From: Azospirillum lipoferum 4B
GTDB lineage: Bacteria; Pseudomonadota; Alphaproteobacteria; Azospirillales; Azospirillaceae
DNA length: 64,000 bases
Assembly (NCBI RefSeq): GCF_000283655.1
Contig: NC_016623.1
Span: forward strand, 558,001 to 622,000
Reading direction: 5' to 3'
In this document: one piece after another, positions 36,374 through 44,809 of the stretch
How the letters are laid out: each line of letters opens with the position of its first letter
How positions within the stretch are numbered: the first letter of the stretch is position 1
Translations under genes and position numbers: made by a program
Notes under the pieces: generated by a model
What the model was told of the DNA's origin: nothing
Database searches by the model: none
Seen by the model: the letters and a program-made list of their open reading frames with translations, nothing else

Positions 36374-38698
36374 TCAGGCGATGCGGCGCAGGCGGTAGGA
36401 GCGGCCGCCGGGCGGGCGGGCGCCATATTCGAGGTTCGCGTGTTCGCGGGCGTTGACCATCGACAGCACCGCCCCGCTGACCCGTCCGCCGACCTGCCGC
36501 ACCTGCCTGATGCCGGCGCCGGCGAGGCTGGAGGCGGTGCGCGCCCAGCGCACGACATAGAGGATGCGGTCGGCCAGCGGCGCCAGGATCAGCGCGTCGG
36601 ACACCGACAGCACCGGAGGCGTGTCGAGCACGATCACGTCGTAGCGTTCGGACAGTTCCACCAGCAGCGACAGCATCGCCTGGGAACCGAGGAGGGTCTG
36701 CGGCCGGTCCACGAGCCGGCCGGCGGCGATCACCGCCACCCGGCGGCGCTCGTCGAGATGCAGCACCTGATCCAGCGTGGCGTCGCCGCCCAAGAGGTCG
36801 GTCAGGCCCTTGGGCGGCCGGCCGTTGCCCAGCAGGCGGTGGACGGCGGGCCGGCGGGTGTCGCAATCGACCACCACCACGCGGCGGCCGGCATCGGCCA
36901 GGAAGGCGGACAGCGCCACCGCCAGCGTCGTCTTGCCCTCGCCCGCGACGGAGGAGGTCAGCATGATGACCTCGCCGCCCTTGGCGGTGGCGGTCTCGGC
37001 ACCGGTGCGGACCAGCCGCAGCCGGGCGCATAGCCGCCAGACCGCTTCGGCGAAGTCGCTGCCGCCGGTTTCCGCATAGGGATCGCGCGCGGACTCGGCG
37101 TTCCGGCCCCGCTTGGTCCGCCCCAGCAGCGGCACGATGCCGACCGCCGGCAGGCCCAGCAGAGCCTCCACCTGATGGGAGCTGTAGACGCCGCGCTGGC
37201 CCATGGTGCGCACCAGAGCGATGCCGGTGGCGATGGCGCCGCAGACGACCGCGGCCAGCCCGGCCAGCACCGTCTTGCCCGGCCCGACCGGACCCGTCGG
37301 CACCGAGGATGAGGACACGATGCGCACGTCCGGCGTCATCTCCAGCGCCTGGAGCACCTGCGTCTCCTTCAGCCGGGTGACGGCGCGGCGGTAGTTGTCG
37401 TCGGACGCGTCGGCCTGCCGCTGCAACTCGCGCAGACGGACATCGGCCTGGAGGGTGTCGAAGGATTCGGTGCGCAGGCCTTCCAGCCGGCGGCTGAGGT
37501 CCTGGATTCTGGCGACCTGCTGCTCCACCTCGCCGCGCAGGCCGCGGACCACGCGGTCGACCTCGGTGGCGAGCGAGGCGTTCAGGTCGCGCAGTTCGGC
37601 GGCCGGACGGGTCAGCGCCGGGTGGCGGTCGCCATATTGGGCGCGCAGCTCGGCCAGCTGGGCGCTGAGCGCCGCCTGGCGCTGGCGCAGGCCGGTGATC
37701 AGCGGATCGCCGCCGATGTCGGCGCCGACCAGCGATTCCGGGTCGCCCGGACGCACGGCCTGCAACTGGCGCAGCCGGGCCTGGGCGTTGGCGTGGGCGG
37801 ACCGCGCCTCCGCCAACTGGGCGTTGAGGGCCGACATCTCCTCGTTCACCAGCGGGGCGTCGCGGCCCTTCACCATGCCGGTCTCCGACCGCATCGCCTC
37901 GACCGCGGCGCGGCCGGTGGCGGTCATGTCCTGGCGCAGTTCGTCCAGCCGGCTCTGCAGCCATTCGCTGGCGCGCTGGGTGGCGTTGCGCTTCGCCTCC
38001 ACCTGGATGGCGATATAGGCGTCGGCCACCGCATTGGCGGCTCGGGCGGCCAGCTGCGGATCCTTGGCCTCCACCGTGATGCGGATCGCGCGCGACTGCA
38101 CGCCGGGGCTGATGCGCAGGTTCTTCTGGAAGGCGTCGATCAGGCGGGCGCTTTCCATCTCGGCGGCGTCGCCGGTGGGGGCGGCGGGGCGCGGCGGCGG
38201 CGTCAGCATGGCGGACAGCGGTTCCGGCAGGGCGCCGACCACGTCGATCAGCAGGGCGCGGCCGTCCTCCAGCAGCGGGGTGAGCGGGCCGGGCTTGGCG
38301 GCGGTCGCCGCATATTCCGGTTCCTGGCCCAGGTTCAGCGCCTCCACCACCCGGCGGGCGAGATCGCGGGAGCGCAGGATTTCGACCTCGGTGTTGACGG
38401 TGTCCTGATAGATGCCCATCGGCTCCGACACCGAGGGGATGTTGATGACCCGGTTCGGATGCGGGTCGATCACCACCACGGTGGAGGCGCTGTAGAGCGG
38501 CGTCATCGAGTTGATCAGAAGCACCGCCGGCAGCCACAGGACCGCGGTGATGCCCAGGATCAGCCATTTCTGGCGCCAAAGCGTCTGAGCCAGCCGTTTG
38601 ACGTCGACCTTGTCGGCGCCCGAACCGACCGGCGGTGCGACCAGACCGGAGGCGAAACCGGCCGCGCCGGACGGCAGGCGGTGTTCCGGTGCTTCCAT
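36374..38698 (-). CDS. Polysaccharide co-polymerase/BY-kinase (Wzc/ExoP type)
   Basis: A 774-residue inner-membrane chain-length regulator and tyrosine autokinase. A Wzz domain is bounded by membrane helices at about 46-64 and 476-496. Long coiled-coil segments (240-450) fill the periplasm and PVGPGKT precedes the second helix. The cytoplasmic kinase has Walker A at 583-591 (SVAGEGKTT), Walker A' at 607-616 (VVVVDCDTRR) and Walker B VIVLDTPP. The C-terminal tail contains only two tyrosines (LEYGARPPGGRSYRLRRIA) where classical Wzc has a cluster, so phosphorylation control may be reduced. It should interact with a Wza-type outer-membrane channel that is not in this window. Confidence 0.93.
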   Translation of the reverse strand: MEAPEHRLPSGAAGFASGLVAPPVGSGADKVDVKRLAQTLWRQKWLILGITAVLWLPAVLLINSMTPLYSASTVVVIDPHPNRVINIPSVSEPMGIYQDTVNTEVEILRSRDLARRVVEALNLGQEPEYAATAAKPGPLTPLLEDGRALLIDVVGALPEPLSAMLTPPPRPAAPTGDAAEMESARLIDAFQKNLRISPGVQSRAIRITVEAKDPQLAARAANAVADAYIAIQVEAKRNATQRASEWLQSRLDELRQDMTATGRAAVEAMRSETGMVKGRDAPLVNEEMSALNAQLAEARSAHANAQARLRQLQAVRPGDPESLVGADIGGDPLITGLRQRQAALSAQLAELRAQYGDRHPALTRPAAELRDLNASLATEVDRVVRGLRGEVEQQVARIQDLSRRLEGLRTESFDTLQADVRLRELQRQADASDDNYRRAVTRLKETQVLQALEMTPDVRIVSSSSVPTGPVGPGKTVLAGLAAVVCGAIATGIALVRTMGQRGVYSSHQVEALLGLPAVGIVPLLGRTKRGRNAESARDPYAETGGSDFAEAVWRLCARLRLVRTGAETATAKGGEVIMLTSSVAGEGKTTLAVALSAFLADAGRRVVVVDCDTRRPAVHRLLGNGRPPKGLTDLLGGDATLDQVLHLDERRRVAVIAAGRLVDRPQTLLGSQAMLSLLVELSERYDVIVLDTPPVLSVSDALILAPLADRILYVVRWARTASSLAGAGIRQVRQVGGRVSGAVLSMVNAREHANLEYGARPPGGRSYRLRRIA

Positions 38699-38764
38699 GG
38701 GCTGAACTCCTCTATCTCGACTGACTGTGCGCGGGTAAGTCCGATGGGTGGATCGGGTGGTGAC

Positions 38765-40909
38765 TCAGCCGACTTCGGCCGGGTCTTTTGCGGTTTTGAC
38801 GGGTGCGGCGTTGGTGGCGGCAATGTCCTGCGCGGCCCCGGACGTGCCGGATGGCCGGTCCGGCGGCGGGAGATGTGCCGTCTTCGCCTCTGCCAGGATG
38901 CGGGCGTAGCGGGCGACGGTGTTGGGGGTGACGTTGACAAGCTTGCCGGTCCCGCCGCCGGCGACGAGCTGGGCGACCTGGAACAGCGCGCGGCCCTTCT
39001 CCAGAACCTCGCCCGGCAGCATCCACAGGATGGAATCGATGTTGGACGCCAGCCATCCCGGCTTGCCGCCGCGGGTCAGCCGGCGTTCGGCGGAGCGGAG
39101 CTGGGCGGTGTTGCGGATGGTGTAGAAGGGCGACCAGCCGTCCCAGTCGCCGGCGGTGAAGGGCAGGGCGACGAAGTCGCCGTCCACCAGCGCCGGCGCG
39201 GCGCTGCCGAAACCGGCCTTGGTCCACATGTAGTCGAAACCGGCGGACCGCACGGCGGCGGCGATGTCGGGCCGGACCGGGCCGGGACGGGCGTCGTCAT
39301 AGGGGCGCCACGCCTCGTAGAAGCGGTCGAGCCGGTAGCGGCGCAGCGCGTTGCCGATCATCCGCCGGGCATCCATCGCCGGGGCGGCGGTTCGGGGGGT
39401 GGCGCGCGGCGCCGCGGCTTCGGTCTCGGCGCTTTCGGCGCTGGCGGCCGGCGTTTCCGACGGGCGCGGGCGGGGGGAGATGCGCAGGACCGGGCGGCCC
39501 TCCTCCCAATGCAGGCGCGGCGTGCGGCCGGGCACCAGGGGGGAGTCGACCAGCGGCCACCAGCCCCGCGGCATCAGGCCGGACGGCAGCATGGTCGCCA
39601 CCTCCGCCCGCGCATCGGTCAGCAGACGGGCCAGTTCGTCCGCCTGCATCTCGCCTTCGGCGCAGACGCCGCGGCCGGTGCTGCCCAGCAGAAGCTCCAC
39701 CCGGCCGAGCACGCCGCCGCGCTCCTCCGGCACCGCCAGCAAAGCGAGGTCGGCGGGGCTGGACTGGGTCAGGCTGTCGACCGTGACCACCAGGCCGCAG
39801 CGCAGGCCGGTCGCCGCCACAAGATCGAGGATGCGCGGGATGCAGTGCAGCTCGCGGATCATGCCCGACCACAGAACCAGGGTGGTCAGCACCCGCCCCT
39901 CATCCGCCCAGCGGCGCAGCGTGGCGTCGTCGGGCTCGTAGTCGGTGAAGGGCTGCGGCGGCTCCTGGATGCGCAGCGGCACCGCGGCGGCGCTGGCGAA
40001 GGGCGGGTCGGGATCGACGATCTGCAGGCCGCGGCCGAGCCGGCCCAGCGCGAAGAAGTCGTGGTCGTCGAACTGCCGGCCATAGACCGGGTCGGCCCCG
40101 GCGCGGATCAGGTCGGCGGCGCGGTCGATCACGTCGGTCTGCGGCCGGCCGTAGAGCGGCAGCAGGCGCTTGGCCGCCGCCAGCGGCAGCTGCGCCGCGA
40201 TCAGGTCCGGGTCGCCCAGCAGGGTGCCGCGTCCCCACTCCGCATGGCGGTGGGCGAGGCCGGCGCTGAAGCTGGCATAGCTTTCGCCGGCGACCTTGCC
40301 CTCGACGGCGTCGAGTCCGCCGGGGAAGTGGCGGGCGCGCACCGGATCGACGCAGTACCCGACGAAGCGCCTCGCGCCCAAGGCTTCCAGCCGCTCGCGC
40401 AGGCCCGCGTCGGCGCTGGCGTCGATGCCCAGGCGCGGTTCGGCCAGCAGGCGCGGGTAGAGGAAGGGGGCAGCGACGATGCCGAGCGGGGTCTGCGGCG
40501 CCATATCCAGCACCGCGACCTCGACGGGCAACGGCTGCCCCAGCAGGCGGAAGGCGGTCTCGTAGAGGGCGGCGGGGTCGGTGCTGCGCAGGGCGCATTC
40601 GCCGCCGGCCTCCACCACCGGCCACAGCGGCGAGGCGGGGTCGCCCAGCGCCACGACGCGGTAGCAGGTGGTCAGCCACAGCGCATGATCCAGGTGCCGG
40701 CCGCCGGCCATCAGGCTGCCGGTGCCGGTCGCCTCGGTGCGGTTGCCGTCCTCCCAGCCGCCGAAATGGCGGCCGCTGCGGCGACCGTCATAGTAGAGGT
40801 CGAAGGCCCAGCCGGCGCGTTCCGCCGCCGCGGCCAGCACCGGCGCCATGGCGACGCGGTGCGGGTCGCCGCCATGGGCAAGGAAGAGGAGCAGGGACGG
40901 TTTCGTCAC
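38765..40909 (-). CDS. Orphan 714-residue protein of the exopolysaccharide locus
   Basis: I recognise no family. The GTG start at 40909 overlaps the stop of the GT4-methyltransferase gene (GTGA), so translation is coupled. The longer frame is a shadow. The product looks soluble and cytoplasmic: no signal peptide or membrane helix. The first ~500 residues alternate Rossmann-like strands (SLLLFLAHGGDPHRVAMAPV, CGLVVTVDSLTQSSPADLAL). A low-complexity Ala/Pro/Glu linker (ETPAASAESAETEAAAPRA) separates a C-terminal ~200-residue domain with aromatic motifs (AGDWDGWSPFYTIRNT, NIDSILWMLPGEVLEKG). Both domains could be carbohydrate-active, but that is a guess from context. Confidence 0.75.
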   Translation of the reverse strand: MTKPSLLLFLAHGGDPHRVAMAPVLAAAAERAGWAFDLYYDGRRSGRHFGGWEDGNRTEATGTGSLMAGGRHLDHALWLTTCYRVVALGDPASPLWPVVEAGGECALRSTDPAALYETAFRLLGQPLPVEVAVLDMAPQTPLGIVAAPFLYPRLLAEPRLGIDASADAGLRERLEALGARRFVGYCVDPVRARHFPGGLDAVEGKVAGESYASFSAGLAHRHAEWGRGTLLGDPDLIAAQLPLAAAKRLLPLYGRPQTDVIDRAADLIRAGADPVYGRQFDDHDFFALGRLGRGLQIVDPDPPFASAAAVPLRIQEPPQPFTDYEPDDATLRRWADEGRVLTTLVLWSGMIRELHCIPRILDLVAATGLRCGLVVTVDSLTQSSPADLALLAVPEERGGVLGRVELLLGSTGRGVCAEGEMQADELARLLTDARAEVATMLPSGLMPRGWWPLVDSPLVPGRTPRLHWEEGRPVLRISPRPRPSETPAASAESAETEAAAPRATPRTAAPAMDARRMIGNALRRYRLDRFYEAWRPYDDARPGPVRPDIAAAVRSAGFDYMWTKAGFGSAAPALVDGDFVALPFTAGDWDGWSPFYTIRNTAQLRSAERRLTRGGKPGWLASNIDSILWMLPGEVLEKGRALFQVAQLVAGGGTGKLVNVTPNTVARYARILAEAKTAHLPPPDRPSGTSGAAQDIAATNAAPVKTAKDPAEVG

Positions 40910-42756
40910 GATGCGTGCCCCTCCGGCCCGTTGCCGCCGCGCTTGCACCACCACAAATGCCATTTCGCCACCCCCGGCGGTCCGAAATGGTCGGTCTTCT
41001 GCAGGGTCAGGCCGGTCGCGGCGATGGCCTTGCGCATCTCCGGCGCCCAGTGGTGGCGAACCAGCGCCTTCCATTCCGGCAGGACGCCGTGGCAGCGCAT
41101 GGTCGCCAGCAGCCGGTCCGGCCGCCAGCGGTAGTAGCTGGGATAGGCCACAACCCAGAGCGGGTTGGCATTCGTGGTGTCGCAGGCGATACGACCGCCG
41201 GGCTTGACCACCCGCTGCAGCTCGCGCACGCCGGCCTCCAGGTCGGGCAGGTGGCAGAGCAGATCCATGGCGATGACGAGGTCGAAGCTGTCGTCGGGGA
41301 AGGGCAGCTTGCGGGCGTCGGCCTGCTGCACCGCCAGGGCGGGGAACCGCTCCTTCGCCTCGGCCAGCATCTCGTGCGAGATGTCGACCAGGGTCACGTC
41401 GTGGCGTTCGGCGAAGGGGCCGGTGATGCGGCCATAGCCGCCGCCGACGTCGAGGATGCGCATCCGCGGCGCCCGCTCCAGCTCCGCCGCCACCGCGCGC
41501 CGCTTCTCGTCATAGATGCGGTAGAAGGGGGTGGTCGGATGGTCGGGGCGGAAATGGCGGCGATAGCCGTTGTTGTAGATGCCGGAATTGGCGGCCTGCG
41601 TGCGCTCGGCCTTGGCATGCTCCAGCAGGCTGGCGACCTGTGCGGCCACCCTGTCGACGTCGAAGGCCTTGGCGCGTTCCAGCCCGGCCTTGGCCGCCGC
41701 CTTCAGACCGTCCGGGTCGGCCAGCCGGGCGATCAGCATGTCGCGCAGCGGTTCCGCTTCGCCCGGCGGGACCAGCCAGCCGGAACGGCCGTTCTCGACG
41801 ATCTCGGGGAAGCCGCCGCAGTCGCTGGCGACCACCGGCACGCCCAGCGCCATCGCCTCCACCACCACGAAGCCGAAGCTTTCCCACAGCGACGGCACGA
41901 CGGCCAGCTCCGCCCGCGCCACCACGGCCAGCGCGTCTTCGCGCGGCAGGGCGCCGGTGAAGTGAACGCGGTCGGCGACCGGGGCGACGTCGCGGCGGAA
42001 CTGGTCGATGACGGCGGCGCTCGCCGGGTCCTCGCCGCCGACCATCACCAGATGCAGGTCGGGGTTGGCGGTCAGCACGGCGGGGATGGCGCGGCCGAGG
42101 GCGGCGATGCCCTTGCGCCCTTCCAGGCGACCGAAGAAGGCGATGAAGCGGTCCGGCAGGGAAATGGGCGGCTTGCCGGCCCCGGCGGCCTTCACCGCGG
42201 CGAGGTCGATGCTGTTGGGGATGACCTGGATCAGCTCCGGCGCGATGTGCCAATAGTCGGCGACCCGGCGGGCGATGGCGCGGGTGGAGGCGTAGATCGC
42301 GGCGCTGCGCTTGGTCTGGTCACGCTCCAGCGCGTTCAGCAGGTGGGTGTGCGGGCCCCAGCTCTGGGTGTTGGTGTCCACCACCAGGCCGGTCGGGGTG
42401 GCGAGCCGCGTCACCACCGGGATGGTGCTGAAGCGGGTGAGCCACCAGGCGTCGGCATCGAACTCCGCCGCATGGACCACGTCGGGATTGAAGGAGCGGA
42501 CGGCGTCGGCCAGACGGCGGTTGGTGCGGAAGCGGTCCAGCATCGGCTGGATGCGCGGGCCGGGATCGACGCGCCGGACCGTTACCCCGTCCTCGATCGT
42601 GGTGCCGGCCGCAGGACCGCCGGCCTTCCACGGCGTCACCACCTGAACCGCATGGCCCAGCCGGGTCAGCGCGCGCGCCATCGTCTGGGTGTGGGTGGCG
42701 ATTCCGCCGAGCTTTTCGCCGGGCGGATATTCGGGCGTCAAGAGCGACAGTCGCAT
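40906..42756 (-). CDS. Bifunctional family 4 glycosyltransferase-SAM methyltransferase fusion
   Basis: A 616-residue two-domain protein. Residues 1-~385 are a GT4 enzyme (LSLLTPEYPPGEKLGGIATH start, FIAFFGRLEGRKGIAALGRA, E-x7-E in ESFGFVVVEAMALG). From about residue 400 a class I methyltransferase follows: SAM motif ILDVGGGYGRI at ~434, acidic end of strand 2 in VTLVDIS, then DSFDLVIAMDLLCHL and a motif near VVKPGGRI. Related stand-alone methyltransferases cap or decorate sugars. Fusion suggests that one protein adds a sugar and methylates it. The ATG at 42756 follows the flippase by 52 bp; the longer frame shadows the flippase. Confidence 0.9.
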   Translation of the reverse strand: MRLSLLTPEYPPGEKLGGIATHTQTMARALTRLGHAVQVVTPWKAGGPAAGTTIEDGVTVRRVDPGPRIQPMLDRFRTNRRLADAVRSFNPDVVHAAEFDADAWWLTRFSTIPVVTRLATPTGLVVDTNTQSWGPHTHLLNALERDQTKRSAAIYASTRAIARRVADYWHIAPELIQVIPNSIDLAAVKAAGAGKPPISLPDRFIAFFGRLEGRKGIAALGRAIPAVLTANPDLHLVMVGGEDPASAAVIDQFRRDVAPVADRVHFTGALPREDALAVVARAELAVVPSLWESFGFVVVEAMALGVPVVASDCGGFPEIVENGRSGWLVPPGEAEPLRDMLIARLADPDGLKAAAKAGLERAKAFDVDRVAAQVASLLEHAKAERTQAANSGIYNNGYRRHFRPDHPTTPFYRIYDEKRRAVAAELERAPRMRILDVGGGYGRITGPFAERHDVTLVDISHEMLAEAKERFPALAVQQADARKLPFPDDSFDLVIAMDLLCHLPDLEAGVRELQRVVKPGGRIACDTTNANPLWVVAYPSYYRWRPDRLLATMRCHGVLPEWKALVRHHWAPEMRKAIAATGLTLQKTDHFGPPGVAKWHLWWCKRGGNGPEGHAS

Positions 42757-42808
42757 GGTGGGTTTCCTCGATTGCCGGGTGATTTCCGGGTTCAGGCTTT
42801 TTGTCGGG

Positions 42809-44176
42809 TCATTCTCTGGTATGTCCGGCCGCGGTGGCGGCGGCCGGTGGCGGCTTGTTGAGCAGCTGTCGAGGCAGCGAGGCGAGCAGCGCGGGGTCCG
42901 GCAGGAAGGCCCGCCAGGGCAGCCCGGTCGCCCGCCGGTAGAGCGCCGCCGCGGCGACGAACACCAGCGCATAGGCGACGGTGGACACGACCGCCGCCGC
43001 CAGAATCCCGCCGCTGCGCAGGAACAGCAGCAGGCCGCCCAGCGTGACCGCCATGCCCAGCAGGTTGGCGAGGGTGGCGGTGAAGGGCCGGTTCTCGGCA
43101 TAGAGGCCGTTCAGCAGGATCGACGCCGCGGCATAGAGCACCGCGCCCGGCAGCAGCAGCCGCAGCGGCAGGGCGCTGTCGGCGAAGGAGGGGCCGTAGA
43201 CCAGCCCGATGGCGATGTCGGCGAACAGGAACAGACCGCCCCCCAGCACCCCGCCGACGGCGAAGGTCGCCTGCAGGCTGTTCAGCACCAGATCGCGCCC
43301 CGACCGCCCGCGCCGGGCGGCCGCCGGCATCACCACGGTGGCGAGCGCGCTCGACAGGTTGACGATCAGCCAGGACAGGCTGGTCGCCAGGGCATAGAGC
43401 CCGACCTGCGCCGCCGGCAGGAAGGCCGGGATGATCAGCAGGTCCAGCCGCTGGGTGATGACGCCCCCCACCACGTCGCCGTGGGTGCGCAGCGCATACC
43501 AGGCGGTTGTGCGGCCGAGCGCGAGGTCGGGCCGGCCGACGCCGTGGCGCCGCAGCAGAATCAGCAGGGCCGCGACCAGCACCAGCGTGCTCATCGCCGC
43601 CTGGGCGATCACCGCGGTCTCGACCGTGAACAGGCCGACGGCCCACAGCACGGCATAGGAGACGGCGACCCCGGCCGGCTGGAGGAAGTTCAGCGCGTTG
43701 AAGTTGCGGAAATCCTGGTCGCCCAGGACCAGCCCAAGCATCAGCTCCGACAGAAGCGCCAGTGCGATCATCGGCAGATAGAGGCGGGCCAGCTCCAGCG
43801 TCTCCGGCGGCTGGGCCGCCAGCAGGGTCGGCAGAAGCAGGTGGCCCGTCAGCACGGCCGCCGCGGCGACCGGCAGCAGCATCAGCGTCCAGGTGGACAG
43901 CAGCCGCCCGCCGGCCCTTGGGTCGCGGGACAGCGCATAGGTCACCGCCTTGCCGCAGCCCATGCCGAACAGCCAGCCCAGAAGCTGAGCCGTGGTGAGC
44001 ACCGCGGTCAGCGCCCCCCGGCCGTCCGGCCCCAGCGTGCGGGCGACCAGGACGCCGGTCAGCAGGCCCAGCCCCATTGTGGCGGCGGTGACGAGAATGG
44101 TGGCGACGCCGTCCCGCGCGAAGCTGCGCCGGGCCGGTGCTGCCGCCGCAGCCTGACCGGTGGAACCATTATGCAT
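42809..44176 (-). CDS. Wzx-type polysaccharide flippase (MOP superfamily)
   Basis: A 455-residue membrane protein with about 12 to 14 hydrophobic helices and little else. It starts DGVATILVTAATMGLGLLTG and contains the charged helix patterns of the oligosaccharide flippase group (VARTLGPDGRGALTAVL, RLDLLIIPAFLPAAQVGLYA). It moves lipid-linked repeat units across the inner membrane for polymerisation by the Wzy-like protein. It is the first gene of the minus-strand polysaccharide run, so the 633-bp gap upstream should hold the main promoter. Confidence 0.88.
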   Translation of the reverse strand: MHNGSTGQAAAAAPARRSFARDGVATILVTAATMGLGLLTGVLVARTLGPDGRGALTAVLTTAQLLGWLFGMGCGKAVTYALSRDPRAGGRLLSTWTLMLLPVAAAAVLTGHLLLPTLLAAQPPETLELARLYLPMIALALLSELMLGLVLGDQDFRNFNALNFLQPAGVAVSYAVLWAVGLFTVETAVIAQAAMSTLVLVAALLILLRRHGVGRPDLALGRTTAWYALRTHGDVVGGVITQRLDLLIIPAFLPAAQVGLYALATSLSWLIVNLSSALATVVMPAAARRGRSGRDLVLNSLQATFAVGGVLGGGLFLFADIAIGLVYGPSFADSALPLRLLLPGAVLYAAASILLNGLYAENRPFTATLANLLGMAVTLGGLLLFLRSGGILAAAVVSTVAYALVFVAAAALYRRATGLPWRAFLPDPALLASLPRQLLNKPPPAAATAAGHTRE

Positions 44177-44314
44177 AACGCTCTCACCCCCGTTGCTGTC
44201 CCCTGAAGCGTCGGTCCCGCGTCATCCCGGCGGCGTCGCGGCTCTTGTCCGGGATTCGGCGCCGGCCCCTCCCCTGAGGCTGCGGCGATGGGCTTGTGCG
44301 GTGGACGGTTCATC

Positions 44315-44346
44315 CCTTTCGGTGGCCCGGCCTTTCGGTGGCCCGG
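44315..44346. repeat. 16-bp perfect tandem duplication
   Basis: CCTTTCGGTGGCCCGG occurs twice without a spacer (44315-44330 and 44331-44346), about 140 bp upstream of the flippase start. It could be a recent duplication or a pair of regulator half-sites. Confidence 0.8.
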
Positions 44347-44358
44347 ATATTCAGTCAC

Positions 44359-44379
44359 GGAACCGGACAGGCCGGTTCC
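44359..44379. promoter_or_regulatory. Perfect 8-bp inverted repeat upstream of the flippase gene
   Basis: GGAACCGG (44359-44366) and CCGGTTCC (44372-44379) surround ACAGG. In RNA it would be a stable leader hairpin; in DNA it could be an operator. It lies 13 bp from the 16-bp tandem duplication. Confidence 0.45.
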
Positions 44380-44603
44380 CGCGTGAAGATTGCTGGCAGA
44401 GCTAACAAAACTTCCGTTGATCTCGATTGTTTTCTCGTGAAGAAACAAACTCACTTCGACAGCGTTATTCAGTCTTGAGCGGGTTTGTTCTTTCGCATTT
44501 GCACACCGAACGGTAGTGGGAGACCGCGGCGGCGGTCAACGCCGCTTTCGGAACTGTTCTTCCAACACACCGCAGGAGTATTTTTTATTGGACGTCCGTT
44601 GGT

Positions 44604-44640
44604 GAATCTTTCGGATCCCGACGAATCTTTCGGATCCCGA
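44604..44640. repeat. 18-bp perfect direct repeat, 19-bp period
   Basis: GAATCTTTCGGATCCCGA occurs at 44604-44621 and again at 44623-44640 with one base between. Spacing near two helical turns fits side-by-side protein binding, though it may be a plain duplication. Confidence 0.8.
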
Positions 44641-44809
44641 TTATCGAGAACACCAATTTCAAAGCGGTGGGATTACCCCGGTCATGCGCCGGCTGCGCAC
44701 CGCCGGTGACGCAAGCGCGCCACCGCGCTCCGCCCCCAGGGGTGGCAGGCGGTGAAATGGAACCTTCGATCCATGTCCGAAGTGTCGACGGGCAAAAACG
44801 GGCGGACGG

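Larger units (their letters stand above)
44177..44809. other. 633-bp promoter-side gap upstream of the exopolysaccharide operon
   Basis: The gap lies between the end of fruR and the flippase start. It is AT-rich at 44395-44610 and carries two tandem duplications (44315-44346; 44604-44640) and a perfect 8-bp inverted repeat (44359-44379). No ORF here shows protein features. I expect the exopolysaccharide promoter and regulator sites here, but see no unambiguous -35/-10 pair. Confidence 0.55.
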
